From Belnapia sp. F-4-1 (GTDB taxonomy: Bacteria; Pseudomonadota; Alphaproteobacteria; Acetobacterales; Acetobacteraceae), in assembly GCF_000802185.1 (NCBI RefSeq), contig NZ_KN676113.1, forward strand, positions 1,192,597 through 1,256,596: a DNA stretch of 64,000 bases, written 5' to 3'. The notes under the pieces are model-generated. The model made no database searches. It was not told where the DNA came from and worked only from the letters and a program-made list of their open reading frames with translations. Shown here piece after piece: positions 26,721-36,935 of this stretch. The first letter of the stretch is position 1, and every line of letters begins with the position of its first letter. The position numbers were made by a program, and so were the translations under genes.

Positions 26721-28636
26721 CGTCCCGCCTCGGCCACCCGCTGGCCCGGCGCCGGGCGCAGCCGGTTGAACACCTCCACCATCGCATCGCGGGCCAGCGG
26801 CGCCGCGGCTCCGGCACCGCTCATGCCATGCTCCACCACGACGCTCACGGCATAGAGCGGGTTGTCATAAGGCGCGAAGGCGACGAAGAGCGCGTGCGGC
26901 CGCCACTCCCGCGGCTGGTTCTCCGCCTTGAAGCCGCGCTCCCGCTGCTCCCGGCTCACGCGGCGCACCTGGACCGAGCCCGTCTTGCCCGCCATCACCC
27001 CGAGCGCCGGCGGCAGCCGGGCCCCGAGCGCCGTGCCCCCCGGCTCATTGACCACCGCCCACATCCCCTCGCGCATCAGCTTCAAATCCCGCTCCGGGAT
27101 GCCGAGGCTTGGCCAGTCCTCGGGCCTGCCGCCGCGCCCCGGCTTGCCGCCGACCATCCGCGTCAGATGCGGCTGCACCGCCCGCCCCGTCGCCAGCCGC
27201 GCCGTCATGGTGGCGAGTTGCAAGGGCGTCAGTTGATAGAAGCCCTGGCCGATGCCATGCACGATGGTATCGCCGAGGTTCCACGGCTTGCCCTGCGCCT
27301 GCCGCCAGGCCCGGGTCGGCACCAGCCCCCTCTTCGTCCCCGGCAACTCGATGTCGAGGTCCACCCCAAGCCCGAAGCGATTGGCCATGGCGGCGATCCG
27401 GTCGATGCCGACGCGCCTGGCGATCTCATAGAAATAGACGTCGCAGGACAGCTTGACGGCGCCCCGCAAGTCGAGCGAGCCGTGCCCATGCCGCTGCCAG
27501 CAATGGAAGCGCGTGTCGCCGAGATCCATATGGCCCGGGCAGAAAACCCGGTCGCCCGGTGCCACCACCCGCGCCTCCAGCCCGGCGAGCCCGACGATCA
27601 TCTTGAAGGTGGAGCCCGGCGCGTAGAGCCCGTTGGTCGCCTTGTTGATCAGCGGCGTCGCCCGGTTCGACGTCCATTGCCGCCATTGCGCAGCCGAGAC
27701 GCCGGCGTTGAACACATTCGGGTCGAAGGAGGGCTGCGAGGCCATGGCCAGCACCTCGCCGTTCCGCGCATCCATGACGACGACGCTGGTGCCTTCCTCG
27801 ATCCGGCCGCGCAGCGCCTTCTGCAACCCGGCATCGACCGAGAGCTGCACATCCTGCCCCGGCACGCCCTCCCGCCGGTCCAGCTCGCGGATCACCCGTC
27901 CGACCGCATTGACCTCCAGCTGCACCGCCCCCGCCCGGCCGCGCAGCAGCAGGTCGTGATGGCGCTCGATCCCGGCTCGCCCGACGCGGATGCCGGGCAG
28001 CTCCAGCAGCGGGTCGCCATCCATGTCCCGCTCGGCAGGCGGCGCCACATAGCCGACGAGATGCGACAGGTGCTCCCCCTCCGGGTAGAGCCGCGTGGTG
28101 CCGACATCGATCAGGATGCCCGGCAAATCCGGCGCATTCACCTCGATCCGCGCCATGTCCTCCCAGCTGAGGAACTCCCGCACCGCCACCGGCACGAAGC
28201 GCCGCCGCCGCCGCAGCTCGCGCTCGATCCGTGCCCGCTCCTGCTCGGTCAGCGGCACGATGCGCGAGAAGGTATCGAGCGTCGCCGCCACATCCTGGGT
28301 CTGCTCGGCCACCAGCAGGGCCCGCCAGTTCAGCTGGTTGCCCGCCACCACCTGCCCGTTGCGGTCGAGGATGCGCCCGCGCGGCGGCGGGATCAGCCGG
28401 GCGGAGACGCGGTTCTCCTCGGCAAGGGTCGCATAGCGCTCGCCCTCCTCCGATTGCAGCCGGTAGAGCCTGCTAGCGAGGAAGCCGAACAGCCCGAGCT
28501 GCCCCGCCCCGAGCAGCAGCGTCCGGCGGGTGAAGACGCCCCGCCGGCGCTCCTCCTCGCGGCGCACGCCCTGGAAGCCGGACCAGCCCGGCTTGCCGCT
28601 GCCGATCCGTCGCTCCGCCCTGCGCCAGAGTCTCAT
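26717..28636 (-). CDS. mrdA: Penicillin-binding protein 2 (elongation transpeptidase)
   Basis: The 639-residue protein has one N-terminal membrane anchor (LLLGAGQLGLFGFLASRLY region), the PBP dimer domain and the transpeptidase domain. The active-site serine is S342 with K345 in APGSTFKM, SCD follows (KLSCDVYF), and the KTGS box lies in MAGKTGSVQV. It cross-links peptidoglycan made by RodA during lateral wall growth. It overlaps mreD upstream and rodA downstream by four bases each, so it is translationally coupled. Confidence 0.96.
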   Translation of the reverse strand: MRLWRRAERRIGSGKPGWSGFQGVRREEERRRGVFTRRTLLLGAGQLGLFGFLASRLYRLQSEEGERYATLAEENRVSARLIPPPRGRILDRNGQVVAGNQLNWRALLVAEQTQDVAATLDTFSRIVPLTEQERARIERELRRRRRFVPVAVREFLSWEDMARIEVNAPDLPGILIDVGTTRLYPEGEHLSHLVGYVAPPAERDMDGDPLLELPGIRVGRAGIERHHDLLLRGRAGAVQLEVNAVGRVIRELDRREGVPGQDVQLSVDAGLQKALRGRIEEGTSVVVMDARNGEVLAMASQPSFDPNVFNAGVSAAQWRQWTSNRATPLINKATNGLYAPGSTFKMIVGLAGLEARVVAPGDRVFCPGHMDLGDTRFHCWQRHGHGSLDLRGAVKLSCDVYFYEIARRVGIDRIAAMANRFGLGVDLDIELPGTKRGLVPTRAWRQAQGKPWNLGDTIVHGIGQGFYQLTPLQLATMTARLATGRAVQPHLTRMVGGKPGRGGRPEDWPSLGIPERDLKLMREGMWAVVNEPGGTALGARLPPALGVMAGKTGSVQVRRVSREQRERGFKAENQPREWRPHALFVAFAPYDNPLYAVSVVVEHGMSGAGAAAPLARDAMVEVFNRLRPAPGQRVAEAGR

Positions 28637-29166
28637 GGCGCGCTCTCCGCGCGACTCATGGCTTCATGGATGCGGCTCATGATCCAGGCGAGGCCCGGAT
28701 AGAGCCCTGCGCTCATCAGCGCTTGGTAGAATCCTGGCGCCACCGGCACCACGCGCCACCCCAGCACCACCTGCAACAGCCACTCCAGCGCCGCCGCTCC
28801 CAGTGCCACGCCGCAATAGGCCAGCCAGACGGCAAGGAAGGACTGCTTCACCAGGAAGCGGCGCCACCGCGTCACCAGCCCCACCACCACCAGCAGGGTC
28901 AGCACGCCGGAGCCGACAGGAGCGAAGCTCAGCAGGTCGCCGAGCAGCCCCAGCCCGAACACCGCCAGCGGCGGCAGTGCGGCCGGGCGGAACACCGACC
29001 AGAAGACGATGCAGGGCAGCGCCACTGCCGGCACCAGGCCGGGCAGGCCCACCGGCACCGCCGCCAGCACCATCAGCAGGGCAGTCAAGCTCGTGGGGAA
29101 AGCGGCCCGGGCCACCGCGTCAACCTGGCGCAGCAACCCCATGGCGGAGGCGGGGCGCCCTCTCAT
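28633..29166 (-). CDS. mreD: Rod shape-determining protein MreD
   Basis: The 177-residue, very hydrophobic protein has five to six membrane segments, with the PVGSGVL and LVTRWRRFLV region typical of MreD. Sequence conservation in this family is low, so the call leans on size, topology and its place between mreC and mrdA. It is a membrane component of the elongasome. Confidence 0.9.
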   Translation of the reverse strand: MRGRPASAMGLLRQVDAVARAAFPTSLTALLMVLAAVPVGLPGLVPAVALPCIVFWSVFRPAALPPLAVFGLGLLGDLLSFAPVGSGVLTLLVVVGLVTRWRRFLVKQSFLAVWLAYCGVALGAAALEWLLQVVLGWRVVPVAPGFYQALMSAGLYPGLAWIMSRIHEAMSRAESAP

Positions 29167-29172
29167 GGCGCG

Positions 29173-30036
29173 CTACCGCCTGGGCCGCGGCTCGGGCCGC
29201 GCCACCGCTTCCGGCGGCAGGATGCCGCCCAGCCCGTAATCGAAGAGCCGCACCACATCCAGCCGGTCCAGCCGGGCGAAGAGCTCCACCTCCGGCGCCC
29301 CGCCCTCGCTGCGGCGGACGATGCCGACCGGCAGCCCGGCCGGAAAGGCCGCCGCCTCGGCGCTGGTGACGATGCGCTCGCCCTCCTCCGGCACTGAACC
29401 CTCAGGCCAATGCTGCAAGCGCGGCCGGGCGCCGTTGGTGCCGACCATCATCGCCCGCGCCCGGCTGCCTTCCAGCACCACCGGGATGCGGCTGTTCATG
29501 TCGGTCGCCAGCAGGAGGCGTGCGGAGCGCAGCCCCACCTCGGTCACCCGCCCGACCAGCCCGCGCTCGTCGAGGGCGATCTGTCCCTTCCTGACGCCAT
29601 GATTGGGCCCGATGCCGAGCAGCACCGCCCGTGCATAGATACCGCCGCCGTCGGCGACGACGCGCACAGTCTGGAAGGCCGGCGCCGCCTCGGGCATGAA
29701 ACGGAGCTGCCGCTGCAGCACCGCATTCTCCGCCTCGAGCGCCAGTGCTGTCGCCTGCCAACGCCGCAACCGCTCGTTTTCCTCGCGCAGCCGGGCATTC
29801 TCCGCCCGCAGGCTGAGCAGAAATTCGGCCTCCTGCACCGTCCCCCGCACCGACGCCACAGGCTGTTGCAGGATGGACCAGATCGGCGCCAGCGCATCGG
29901 CCAGCGCCATCCGCGCCCGCTCCGCCAGCAGCGCATCGGCCTTGCCCAGCAGCATGGTTCCGAAAGCCAGCGCGATCAGCACTGGCAGGGACAAGCGGGA
30001 CAGGGCCTGCCGAAGCGGAATGCTGAGCCGGATCAC
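29173..30036 (-). CDS. mreC: Rod shape-determining protein MreC
   Basis: The 287-residue protein has an N-terminal membrane segment (SLPVLIALAFGTMLL), a coiled coil of about 40 residues (LLSLRAENARLREENERLRRWQ) and two beta-barrel subdomains containing VVADGGGIYARAVLLGIG and LLATDMNSRIPV. It links the cytoplasmic MreB filament to PBP2 in the periplasm. The C-terminal tail is Pro/Arg-rich. Confidence 0.94.
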   Translation of the reverse strand: MIRLSIPLRQALSRLSLPVLIALAFGTMLLGKADALLAERARMALADALAPIWSILQQPVASVRGTVQEAEFLLSLRAENARLREENERLRRWQATALALEAENAVLQRQLRFMPEAAPAFQTVRVVADGGGIYARAVLLGIGPNHGVRKGQIALDERGLVGRVTEVGLRSARLLLATDMNSRIPVVLEGSRARAMMVGTNGARPRLQHWPEGSVPEEGERIVTSAEAAAFPAGLPVGIVRRSEGGAPEVELFARLDRLDVVRLFDYGLGGILPPEAVARPEPRPRR

Positions 30037-30091
30037 GCCGCCTCCTGGATCCCTGGGTTGAACCCTGCTACTCGCGAAAACTAATTGGGCC

Positions 30092-31243
<1,152 letters not shown>

Positions 31244-31368
31244 TTACCGCCCTGAGGCGCGCCGCTCAAGCTTCCTCTCCGTGGCCCCACGAGGCTGCGA
31301 CCAGGGCAGACCGCAACCTAAGCGGAACGTCATGCGTTGTGGCCCCGGAAACACGGGAGACCCAAACC

Positions 31369-31605
31369 ATGCGGAAGGCAACCATTCTTCTCCTGGCCAC
31401 CCTTGCCCTCGGGGCCTGCGGCTACCGCACCGGCGACCGGGCCGTCTCGGGCGGTCTGCTCGGCGCGGGCGCGGGCGCGGGCGTCGCGGCGCTGACCGGC
31501 GGCGGCGTCGGCACCGGTGCATTGATCGGCGGCGCGGCAGGCGCCGCGGGCGGCGCGCTCACCAGCGGACGGGACGTCAATCTCGGCCGGCCGGCCTGGC
31601 GCTGA
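31369..31605 (+). CDS. Small glycine-rich lipoprotein
   Basis: The ATG at 31369 gives 78 residues. A lipoprotein signal ends in LGAC with the lipidated cysteine at C17. The mature part is a Gly/Ala-rich glycine-zipper region (GGLLGAGAGAG, GALIGGAAGAAGG) of the kind seen in OmpA-associated and YMGG-like small lipoproteins. It probably sits in the outer membrane. It is divergent from mreB across about 230 bases that must hold both promoters. Confidence 0.78.
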   Translation: MRKATILLLATLALGACGYRTGDRAVSGGLLGAGAGAGVAALTGGGVGTGALIGGAAGAAGGALTSGRDVNLGRPAWR

Positions 31606-31613
31606 GGTTTATC

Positions 31614-31642
31614 GGGGAATGCGCCAGCCCGGCGCATTCCCC
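31614..31642. terminator. Hairpin after the small lipoprotein gene
   Basis: GGGGAATGCGCC (31614-31625) pairs perfectly with GGCGCATTCCCC (31631-31642) around AGCCC. A second small stem (AGGGGCC/GGCCCCT, 31678-31695) follows before the converging ABC gene. Neither has a T-run, but their position between convergent genes supports termination. Confidence 0.6.
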
Positions 31643-31698
31643 CTGACCCTTGCCACCATCGAGTGACCGCATCATCGAGGGGCCATCTGGCCCCTTCT

Positions 31699-33540
31699 TC
31701 AATTCGGCTTGCCGGCCTTGAGGGACTTACGGCGGAAGAGGCGTCGGATGGGGTTGCGCTGACTCGTCTTGCGGCGCGGGCGCCGCCGCCCCAGCCGGGC
31801 CCCTTCCGTCCCCGGTGCCAGTTTCAGCGTACGATCGTGATAGGCGTCGAGCCCCGGCCGATGCCCGATCGACACCAACGCGCTCCCGGCCAGTTCCTCG
31901 CCAAACATCCGCATCATGGCATCCTGGTTTGCCTCGTCGAGCGCCGCCGTCGCCTCATCCATGAAAACCCAGCCCGGCCGGTGCAGCAGCAGCCGGGCGA
32001 AGGCAAGGCGCTGCTGCTCGCCAAGGGAGAGAATGCGGTCCCACCGTTCCTCCTCGTCCAGCCGCGGCACCAGCCCTTCCAACGCGCAGCGCTCAAGCGC
32101 CGCCTGCACCGCCTCGCGCGGGAACTCCTCGGCCGGCGCAGGATAGGTCAGCGCCGCATGCAGCGTGCCGAGCGGCAAATAGGGCCGTTGCGGCATGAAC
32201 ATCATCGATGCCCTGCGGGGAATCCGAATTGCCCCCGAGCCCCAAGGCCAGAGCCCTGCAATTGCCCGGAACAGCGTCGACTTCCCGCTGCCGCTCTCGC
32301 CGAGGATCAATACCCGTTCGCCAGGCGCAATCTCGGCATTCGCCTCTTCGATCACCAGCGTGCCATCGGCCTGGGCGATCTGGAGGTCGCGGAAGGCCAG
32401 CACCTCCCGCCCGTGCTCATCCGGCCCTTCCTCGATCTCGATTACGGTATCCGATTCGCTGACATCGGCCCCGTCCAGCGTCTCCTCCAGCTCCACAACG
32501 CGTGCCACATGGCTGCGCCAATCGGCCAGGCGCGGGAAGTTGTCGACGAACCAGTTGAGGCTGCTGGTCACCTGCCCGAAGGCTGAGGAGATCTGCATCA
32601 GTACGCCGAGCGTGATGGCGCCGGCGAAGTACCTTGGGCTGGCGACGAGCACCGGGAAGACCGTCAGCAGCATCCCATAGGCCGAAGTCAGCCACATCAA
32701 CCGCCGCTCGCTCCGCATCAGGTCGAGCATGGATCGCGCCACCTGGCCGAACGCACGTTGCAGGCCGCGCTCCTCATCCGCCTCGCCGCCGATCAGCGCG
32801 ATGCCCTCGCTACTCTCGCGCAGCCGCACCAGGACGAAGCGATGGTCGCTCTCCGCCTCGTTCCGCCGGATATTGGCCTCGACCATCGGCCGCCCGATGA
32901 ACCAGGTCAGCGCCGAGCCGATGCCTGCATAAAGGAGTGCCGAGAAGACCATGTAGCCCGGGATCTCGAACTCGCTGCCGCCGAGCGCCACATGCAACGG
33001 CCCGGACAGGGTCCACAGGATGCCGACGAAGGAAATGAGCATCAGCACGGAGCTGACCAGCCCCACCGCCATGTCGACCGCGATCGCCGTCGCCCAGCGC
33101 GTGTTCTCGCTGATCCGCTGGTCCGGGTTGTCCGCGGCATCCGGCAGGAAGTTGATGCGGTAGTGCCGCCCGCCCTCCAGCCAGCGGTGCTGCAACCGCT
33201 TCACCAGCCATTCCCGCCAGTGGAGTTGCAGCATCTGCCGCATGTAGAGCTGGAAGACCGCCGTCACCATGCTGCCGATGGTGAGGGCCATGAACAGGCC
33301 AAGCTGGCCGAAGAAGGCATCGCGGTCGCGCGATTCGAGGGCGTTGAAGAAGTCGCGGTTCCAGATGTTGAACCGCACCTGCACGGCGATCTGCAGCAGC
33401 GTCAGCACCAGGACGCCGGCAGTCAGCCACCAGGCCCGCCTTCGCTCCTCGCCCCGGTAATACTGCGAGGTGAGCCGCCAGAAGCTGGCCATGAAACCGG
33501 GCTTGCCGCCATCCTCCCGGCGGTCGTCATCATCGGACAT
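31699..33540 (-). CDS. SbmA/BacA-like ABC exporter, fused membrane and ATPase domains
   Basis: The 613-residue protein has an N-terminal six-helix membrane domain of the ABC_membrane_2 (SbmA/BacA, YddA) type, with the marker EWLVKRLQHRWLEGGRHYR. The ATPase domain has Walker A LGESGSGKST, signature LSLGEQQRLAFARLLL and Walker B GWVFMDEATAALDE. Relatives handle peptides, very-long-chain lipids or vitamin B12; the substrate here is unknown. It follows an exported protein gene by two bases. Confidence 0.88.
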   Translation of the reverse strand: MSDDDDRREDGGKPGFMASFWRLTSQYYRGEERRRAWWLTAGVLVLTLLQIAVQVRFNIWNRDFFNALESRDRDAFFGQLGLFMALTIGSMVTAVFQLYMRQMLQLHWREWLVKRLQHRWLEGGRHYRINFLPDAADNPDQRISENTRWATAIAVDMAVGLVSSVLMLISFVGILWTLSGPLHVALGGSEFEIPGYMVFSALLYAGIGSALTWFIGRPMVEANIRRNEAESDHRFVLVRLRESSEGIALIGGEADEERGLQRAFGQVARSMLDLMRSERRLMWLTSAYGMLLTVFPVLVASPRYFAGAITLGVLMQISSAFGQVTSSLNWFVDNFPRLADWRSHVARVVELEETLDGADVSESDTVIEIEEGPDEHGREVLAFRDLQIAQADGTLVIEEANAEIAPGERVLILGESGSGKSTLFRAIAGLWPWGSGAIRIPRRASMMFMPQRPYLPLGTLHAALTYPAPAEEFPREAVQAALERCALEGLVPRLDEEERWDRILSLGEQQRLAFARLLLHRPGWVFMDEATAALDEANQDAMMRMFGEELAGSALVSIGHRPGLDAYHDRTLKLAPGTEGARLGRRRPRRKTSQRNPIRRLFRRKSLKAGKPN

Positions 33541-33542
33541 GG

Positions 33543-34211
33543 TCAGCGCTGCAAGCCGGGGAGGGGCTGCAGCGCATCGGGCGCCGGGCCGAGCTGCTGG
33601 GCGAGCAGTGCGCGTCCATCGGGCCCTTCCCGCCCCGGTCCGGAGGCAGCCAGCGCCTGGCCCGATTTCAACATGTCCTGAACGGTGTCTACGGCGGCGG
33701 CCGGCACCAGCACGACGCTGCCATCGTCAAGGATCGCGCCCGCCACATCGCCCTGCGGCGTGTAATAGGGCTGCTTGACCGTGCCGGAGAGGCGGAGCAA
33801 CGGGCTGCCCTCCTGCGCCGCCCGCCCGCCAAGACGCCAGTAGAAGCGGTCCACCACCACGGGCGTCGAATCCGAGCTCGGGGCGAAGGCCAGCATGGTG
33901 ATGACGGGCGCGCGCCGCGCCCGGATGCCCCAAATGATGACGGACTTCCCGGTGGGCGCGTCCCGCCGCACCGCCTCCGCCACATCAGGCGGGAAGACCA
34001 CCTGTGGGCCTTCCTTGAAGATCAGCCCATCCACCTCGCCGCGCGGATTGGGCAGGTATCGCTCGACGGTGCCGGTGAAGGAGGGAAGCTGGGTCGGATC
34101 GAACCAGAGATCCGGCTCGCCCCGCCGGCCCGCTACGGTCTGCGCCCACGCCGCGCCACCCAAGGGCGCGGCGACCAGAACAGCGATCAGGCCGCGCCTC
34201 CCGAGCCTCAT
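33543..34211 (-). CDS. Exported protein of unknown function
   Basis: The 222-residue protein has a twin-arginine-like signal peptide ([23 protein letters not shown]). The mature part appears to contain two related beta-rich halves, each with a GTVxxYxxxPxGEVxGxI pattern (about residues 46-70 and 143-165), perhaps OB-fold-like. No family is recognised. Its start overlaps the DUF1328 gene stop by four bases, and the ABC exporter follows immediately, so the three form one operon. Confidence 0.7.
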   Translation of the reverse strand: MRLGRRGLIAVLVAAPLGGAAWAQTVAGRRGEPDLWFDPTQLPSFTGTVERYLPNPRGEVDGLIFKEGPQVVFPPDVAEAVRRDAPTGKSVIIWGIRARRAPVITMLAFAPSSDSTPVVVDRFYWRLGGRAAQEGSPLLRLSGTVKQPYYTPQGDVAGAILDDGSVVLVPAAAVDTVQDMLKSGQALAASGPGREGPDGRALLAQQLGPAPDALQPLPGLQR

Positions 34212-34372
34212 GCGCCGCGGATGACCCCGAAAATCAGAGAGACGAGGAACAGCACGATGAAGATGGTGAAAAGGATCTTGGCAATGCCGGCCGAGGCCGA
34301 GGCGATGCCGCCGAAGCCGAACAACCCAGCGACAAGAGCGACAACAAGGAAGATCAAGGTCCAGTAGAGCAT
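34208..34372 (-). CDS. DUF1328 small membrane protein
   Basis: The 54-residue protein consists of two hydrophobic segments ([19 protein letters not shown] and [17 protein letters not shown]), the pattern of the DUF1328/YtjA family. A GGAGG site precedes the ATG. Members are common in Alphaproteobacteria and often stress-induced; the biochemical function is unknown. It heads an operon with an exported protein and an SbmA-like exporter, close to the general stress response genes. Confidence 0.9.
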   Translation of the reverse strand: MLYWTLIFLVVALVAGLFGFGGIASASAGIAKILFTIFIVLFLVSLIFGVIRGA

Positions 34373-34466
34373 GGCATCCTCCGCAGGGTGTGCCAGCAAA
34401 ACGCCGCCACCTCCGCTCGGTTGCCTAAGCCCAACGAGCGCCCCAGTTAACGAACCTGTGTCACAT

Positions 34467-34491
34467 CAAACCCGCTCAAAACCGGCCATTT
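34467..34491 (-). promoter_or_regulatory. Possible EcfG-type promoter for the DUF1328 operon
   Basis: On the minus strand GGAAA, a 16-base spacer and GGTT resemble the EcfG consensus (GGAAC, 16-17 bases, cGTT). It lies about 95 bases before the DUF1328 start. There is one mismatch in each box, so this is tentative. Confidence 0.3.
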
Positions 34492-34585
34492 CCTGACGCC
34501 CCTCCGCAACCTTGCCGCAGAAGGCGGTGCGGAACCTTGGGTTCGAGGGACTACCCGCCCCAGTGAAGCGGTCCTTAGGGACGCT

Positions 34586-35350
34586 TCAAACCGGCCGCAC
34601 GCCACGCGTCACCGCTTGGTAAGTGGCGACAGCCAGCGTCGTCGGGTCGAACGGCTTGGTGATGACGAAAGCCGGCTCCACCGCCTCGCCGGTCAGCAGC
34701 CGCTCCGGATAGGCGGTGACGAAGATCACCGGCGCCGTCAGGTCGCGCAAGATGCGGGCGACCGCGCTCGCTCCGTCGCCACCGGCGCCGAGGTTGATAT
34801 CGGCCAGCACCAGCCCCGGCCGCTCCGCCCGCGCCAACTCCACCGCCTCGGTTTCCGTCGCGGCGATGCCGACGACGCTGTGGCCGCAACGCTCCACCAG
34901 CTCCTGGATGTCAAGGGCGATGATCGGCTCGTCCTCGATGATAAGCACCCGGGCGGTGACGCCGGTGCGCAGCCCGTCGCGGGCTACGAGCAACTCCGCC
35001 TCCGCCTCGGCGGGGGCGATGCGGCAAGCTGCGGCCGCGGCGGTCAAGGGCTGCTCCTCCAGCGCGGTCAGCAGCAGCAGCATGCGCTGCTGCAAGGTCA
35101 GCCCGGCGGGATCGATCCTTGGTCCGGAGTCCACGGCACGGACAGCGTCGCCGACCGCGCCGTACAATATGGTACGCGGCGTCATTTCCTCGGGGAATTG
35201 CTGCGTCATCACCTTGCGCAGCGCATCCGCCACCATTGCGTCGCCCTGAGCCTGGGTTCCGGTCAGCGCGCGGGCATAGCGGCGCGCATAAGGCAACGCC
35301 TTGATCATTCCCGCCCGGTCGATGGCGCTCATGCCTTTCTCATCCTGCAC
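34586..35350 (-). CDS. phyR: General stress response regulator PhyR
   Basis: The 254-residue protein has the diagnostic inverted domain order. An N-terminal ECF-sigma-like domain (ALPYARRYARALTGTQAQGD through ~125) precedes a C-terminal receiver domain with acidic pocket E139-D140 and phosphoacceptor D184 in LVLADINLG. When phosphorylated, the sigma-like domain captures the anti-sigma factor NepR and frees EcfG. It is divergent from an ECF sigma gene only 51 bases away. A start at 35332 is possible. Confidence 0.93.
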   Translation of the reverse strand: MQDEKGMSAIDRAGMIKALPYARRYARALTGTQAQGDAMVADALRKVMTQQFPEEMTPRTILYGAVGDAVRAVDSGPRIDPAGLTLQQRMLLLLTALEEQPLTAAAAACRIAPAEAEAELLVARDGLRTGVTARVLIIEDEPIIALDIQELVERCGHSVVGIAATETEAVELARAERPGLVLADINLGAGGDGASAVARILRDLTAPVIFVTAYPERLLTGEAVEPAFVITKPFDPTTLAVATYQAVTRGVRPV

Positions 35351-35401
35351 AGGCGATGGATATCCTTATCGCACCCCTAAGGCGGTGATATTGAGCATGT
35401 C

Positions 35402-35917
35402 GTGACCGAACAAGCCATGGATCGCGGGTTGCGCACGGCGCTCGCGCAATTGTTGCCCGAACTCCGGGCTTTCGCCCGGTACCTCTCGGGCTCGCGCACC
35501 GAGGCAGACGATCTGGTGCAGGAGGCGGTGCTGCGCACCCTGCGCTCGCTCGACGGCAGGTCGGAGGGCGTGGATCTTCGCGCCTGGTGCCTCGCCGTCA
35601 TCCGCAACACCTTCCATGAGCAGCTCCGCTCGCGCCGCCGCGAACGCCGCCTCGCCGAAGCCATGCCTGAGGAGCCGGAAGCCCCCGCCGAGCAGGAAGT
35701 CCCCGGCCGCATGCGCGACCTGACGCGGGCATTGCGCGAGCTGCCGCCGCTGTTGCGCGAGGCGGTGATCCTGGTGGGCGCCCAGGGTTTGTCGCACCAG
35801 GAAGCCGCCGAAATCTGCGCCGTGCCGCTCGGCACCATGAAGGCCCGCGTCTCCCGTGCCCGCCGGTTGCTCGCCGAAGCACTGGAAAAGCAACCTCCCG
35901 ATCCTGTGATGCTCTGA
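35402..35917 (+). CDS. ECF sigma factor (EcfG-group paralogue next to phyR)
   Basis: The 171-residue protein starts at GTG 35402; the ATG at 35417 is an alternative. It has sigma region 2 (ARYLSGSRTEADDLVQEAVLRTL, then LRAWCLAVIRNTF) and region 4 (QGLSHQEAAEICAVPLGTMKARVSRARRLL). It resembles the general stress response sigma group. A second, similar sigma gene follows 72 bases later beside nepR. Which of the two is the main EcfG cannot be settled from sequence. Confidence 0.88.
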   Translation: MTEQAMDRGLRTALAQLLPELRAFARYLSGSRTEADDLVQEAVLRTLRSLDGRSEGVDLRAWCLAVIRNTFHEQLRSRRRERRLAEAMPEEPEAPAEQEVPGRMRDLTRALRELPPLLREAVILVGAQGLSHQEAAEICAVPLGTMKARVSRARRLLAEALEKQPPDPVML

Positions 35918-35989
35918 CGCGCGCGTGATGCATCCATCCGCTCCTGCCGGTCACTCCTCATCAGACGAAGCAAGAGGGACCGGACGACC

Positions 35990-36598
35990 ATGGACGGACA
36001 CACCGAAACCACCGCGAAGCCCGCCCACGCCGTCAGCACCGCTGCCGAATTCCATGGCCAGCTGGTCGCCCTGCTGCCGAAGCTGCGGGTCCAGGCCCTG
36101 GCGCTGACGCGCAACCGGGCCGCTGCGGAGGATCTGGTGCAGGATGCCGTCGCCAACGCCCTGGCGGCCAAGGACAGCTTCACTCCCGGCACCAATTTCG
36201 CCGCCTGGATGCATCGCATCCTGCGCAACCGCTTCATCTCCACGCTCCGCAAGCAGCGCGAGACGACTGACATCGAGGATCTGCCGATGTCCGCCTTCGC
36301 CGTCAGCGGCGCGCATGAGGACCGCCTCGTCCTCAAGGAGCTGAGCCGCGCCCTCGGCCGCCTGCCCTCCGACCAGCGCGAGGCGCTGTTCATGGTGGTT
36401 CTCCAGGGCCTCTCCTACGAGGAAGTCGCCCAGGCCACCGGCTGCGCCGTTGGCACCGCGAAGAGCCGCGTCTTCCGCGCCCGCCGCCAGCTCCAGGCCT
36501 GGCTGATGGGCGAGGACCAGCCGGCTGGCGAGCTGCGGCCCGGCGCGCAGCGCGACCGGACCGATACGGTCGTTGGCGAAATCCGCTCTGTGGTATAG
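35990..36598 (+). CDS. ECF sigma factor EcfG-type (general stress response)
   Basis: The 202-residue protein has region 2 (NRAAAEDLVQDAVANALAAKDSF, FAAWMHRILRNRFIS) and region 4 (LPSDQREALFMVVLQGLSYEEVAQ, GTAKSRVFRARRQLQ), as in EcfG sigma factors. The GTNFAAWM segment is characteristic. The nepR-like gene begins six bases after its stop, the standard ecfG-nepR partnership. It would direct transcription of stress genes when PhyR sequesters NepR. A short C-terminal extension (about 25 residues) is not part of region 4. Confidence 0.9.
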   Translation: MDGHTETTAKPAHAVSTAAEFHGQLVALLPKLRVQALALTRNRAAAEDLVQDAVANALAAKDSFTPGTNFAAWMHRILRNRFISTLRKQRETTDIEDLPMSAFAVSGAHEDRLVLKELSRALGRLPSDQREALFMVVLQGLSYEEVAQATGCAVGTAKSRVFRARRQLQAWLMGEDQPAGELRPGAQRDRTDTVVGEIRSVV

Positions 36599-36604
36599 TG
36601 TAAT

Positions 36605-36871
36605 ATGACACGGAGTGGGGTGGCGCTGCTGGAACGGCGCGCCACCAGCCCGTCCTTGGCGGCCGGGATGATGGGCAAGACGGACAAGAAACGCGCGAAC
36701 ACCCCGGCAGAGCCCGGTATCGAGCAGGAGGGCAAGGAGGTGGACCAGGCCTTCGATGTCTGGCTGCGGCGTGGGCTGCACCAGCTCTACGACACTGTGG
36801 CGCGCGAGCCGATCCCAGATGAGCTCCTGCGCCTGATCGAGGAGGACCAGTCCTCCTCGGAGAAGAAGTAG
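36605..36871 (+). CDS. nepR: Anti-sigma factor NepR
   Basis: The core FDVWLRRGLHQLYDTVAREPIPDELL is the NepR signature: two helices that clamp the sigma factor. From the ATG at 36605 the protein has 88 residues. The ATG at 36668 would give 67, nearer the family norm; neither has a strong ribosome site. NepR holds EcfG inactive until phosphorylated PhyR binds it. The acidic tail ends with EDQSSSEKK. Confidence 0.9.
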   Translation: MTRSGVALLERRATSPSLAAGMMGKTDKKRANTPAEPGIEQEGKEVDQAFDVWLRRGLHQLYDTVAREPIPDELLRLIEEDQSSSEKK

Positions 36872-36899
36872 CGCGCCCCACTTCGAGGCGCCCTATCAG

Positions 36900-36928
36900 G
36901 GCCCCGGCCGGCCGGCCGGGGCCTTTTT
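36900..36928 (+). terminator. Intrinsic terminator after nepR
   Basis: GGCCCCGGCC (36900-36909) pairs with GGCCGGGGCC (36914-36923) around GGCC and is followed by five T residues. This is a canonical terminator for the sigma-nepR operon, placed against the converging leuA gene. Confidence 0.9.
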
Positions 36929-36935
36929 CATGCGC

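Noticed and set aside
31678..31695. Small stem as a separate regulatory RNA
   Set aside because: Only a seven-bp hairpin between convergent genes; termination is the simpler explanation.
34531..34551. GGAAC motif on the plus strand as an EcfG promoter
   Set aside because: No GTT-type second box at 16-17 bases, and no plus-strand gene follows.
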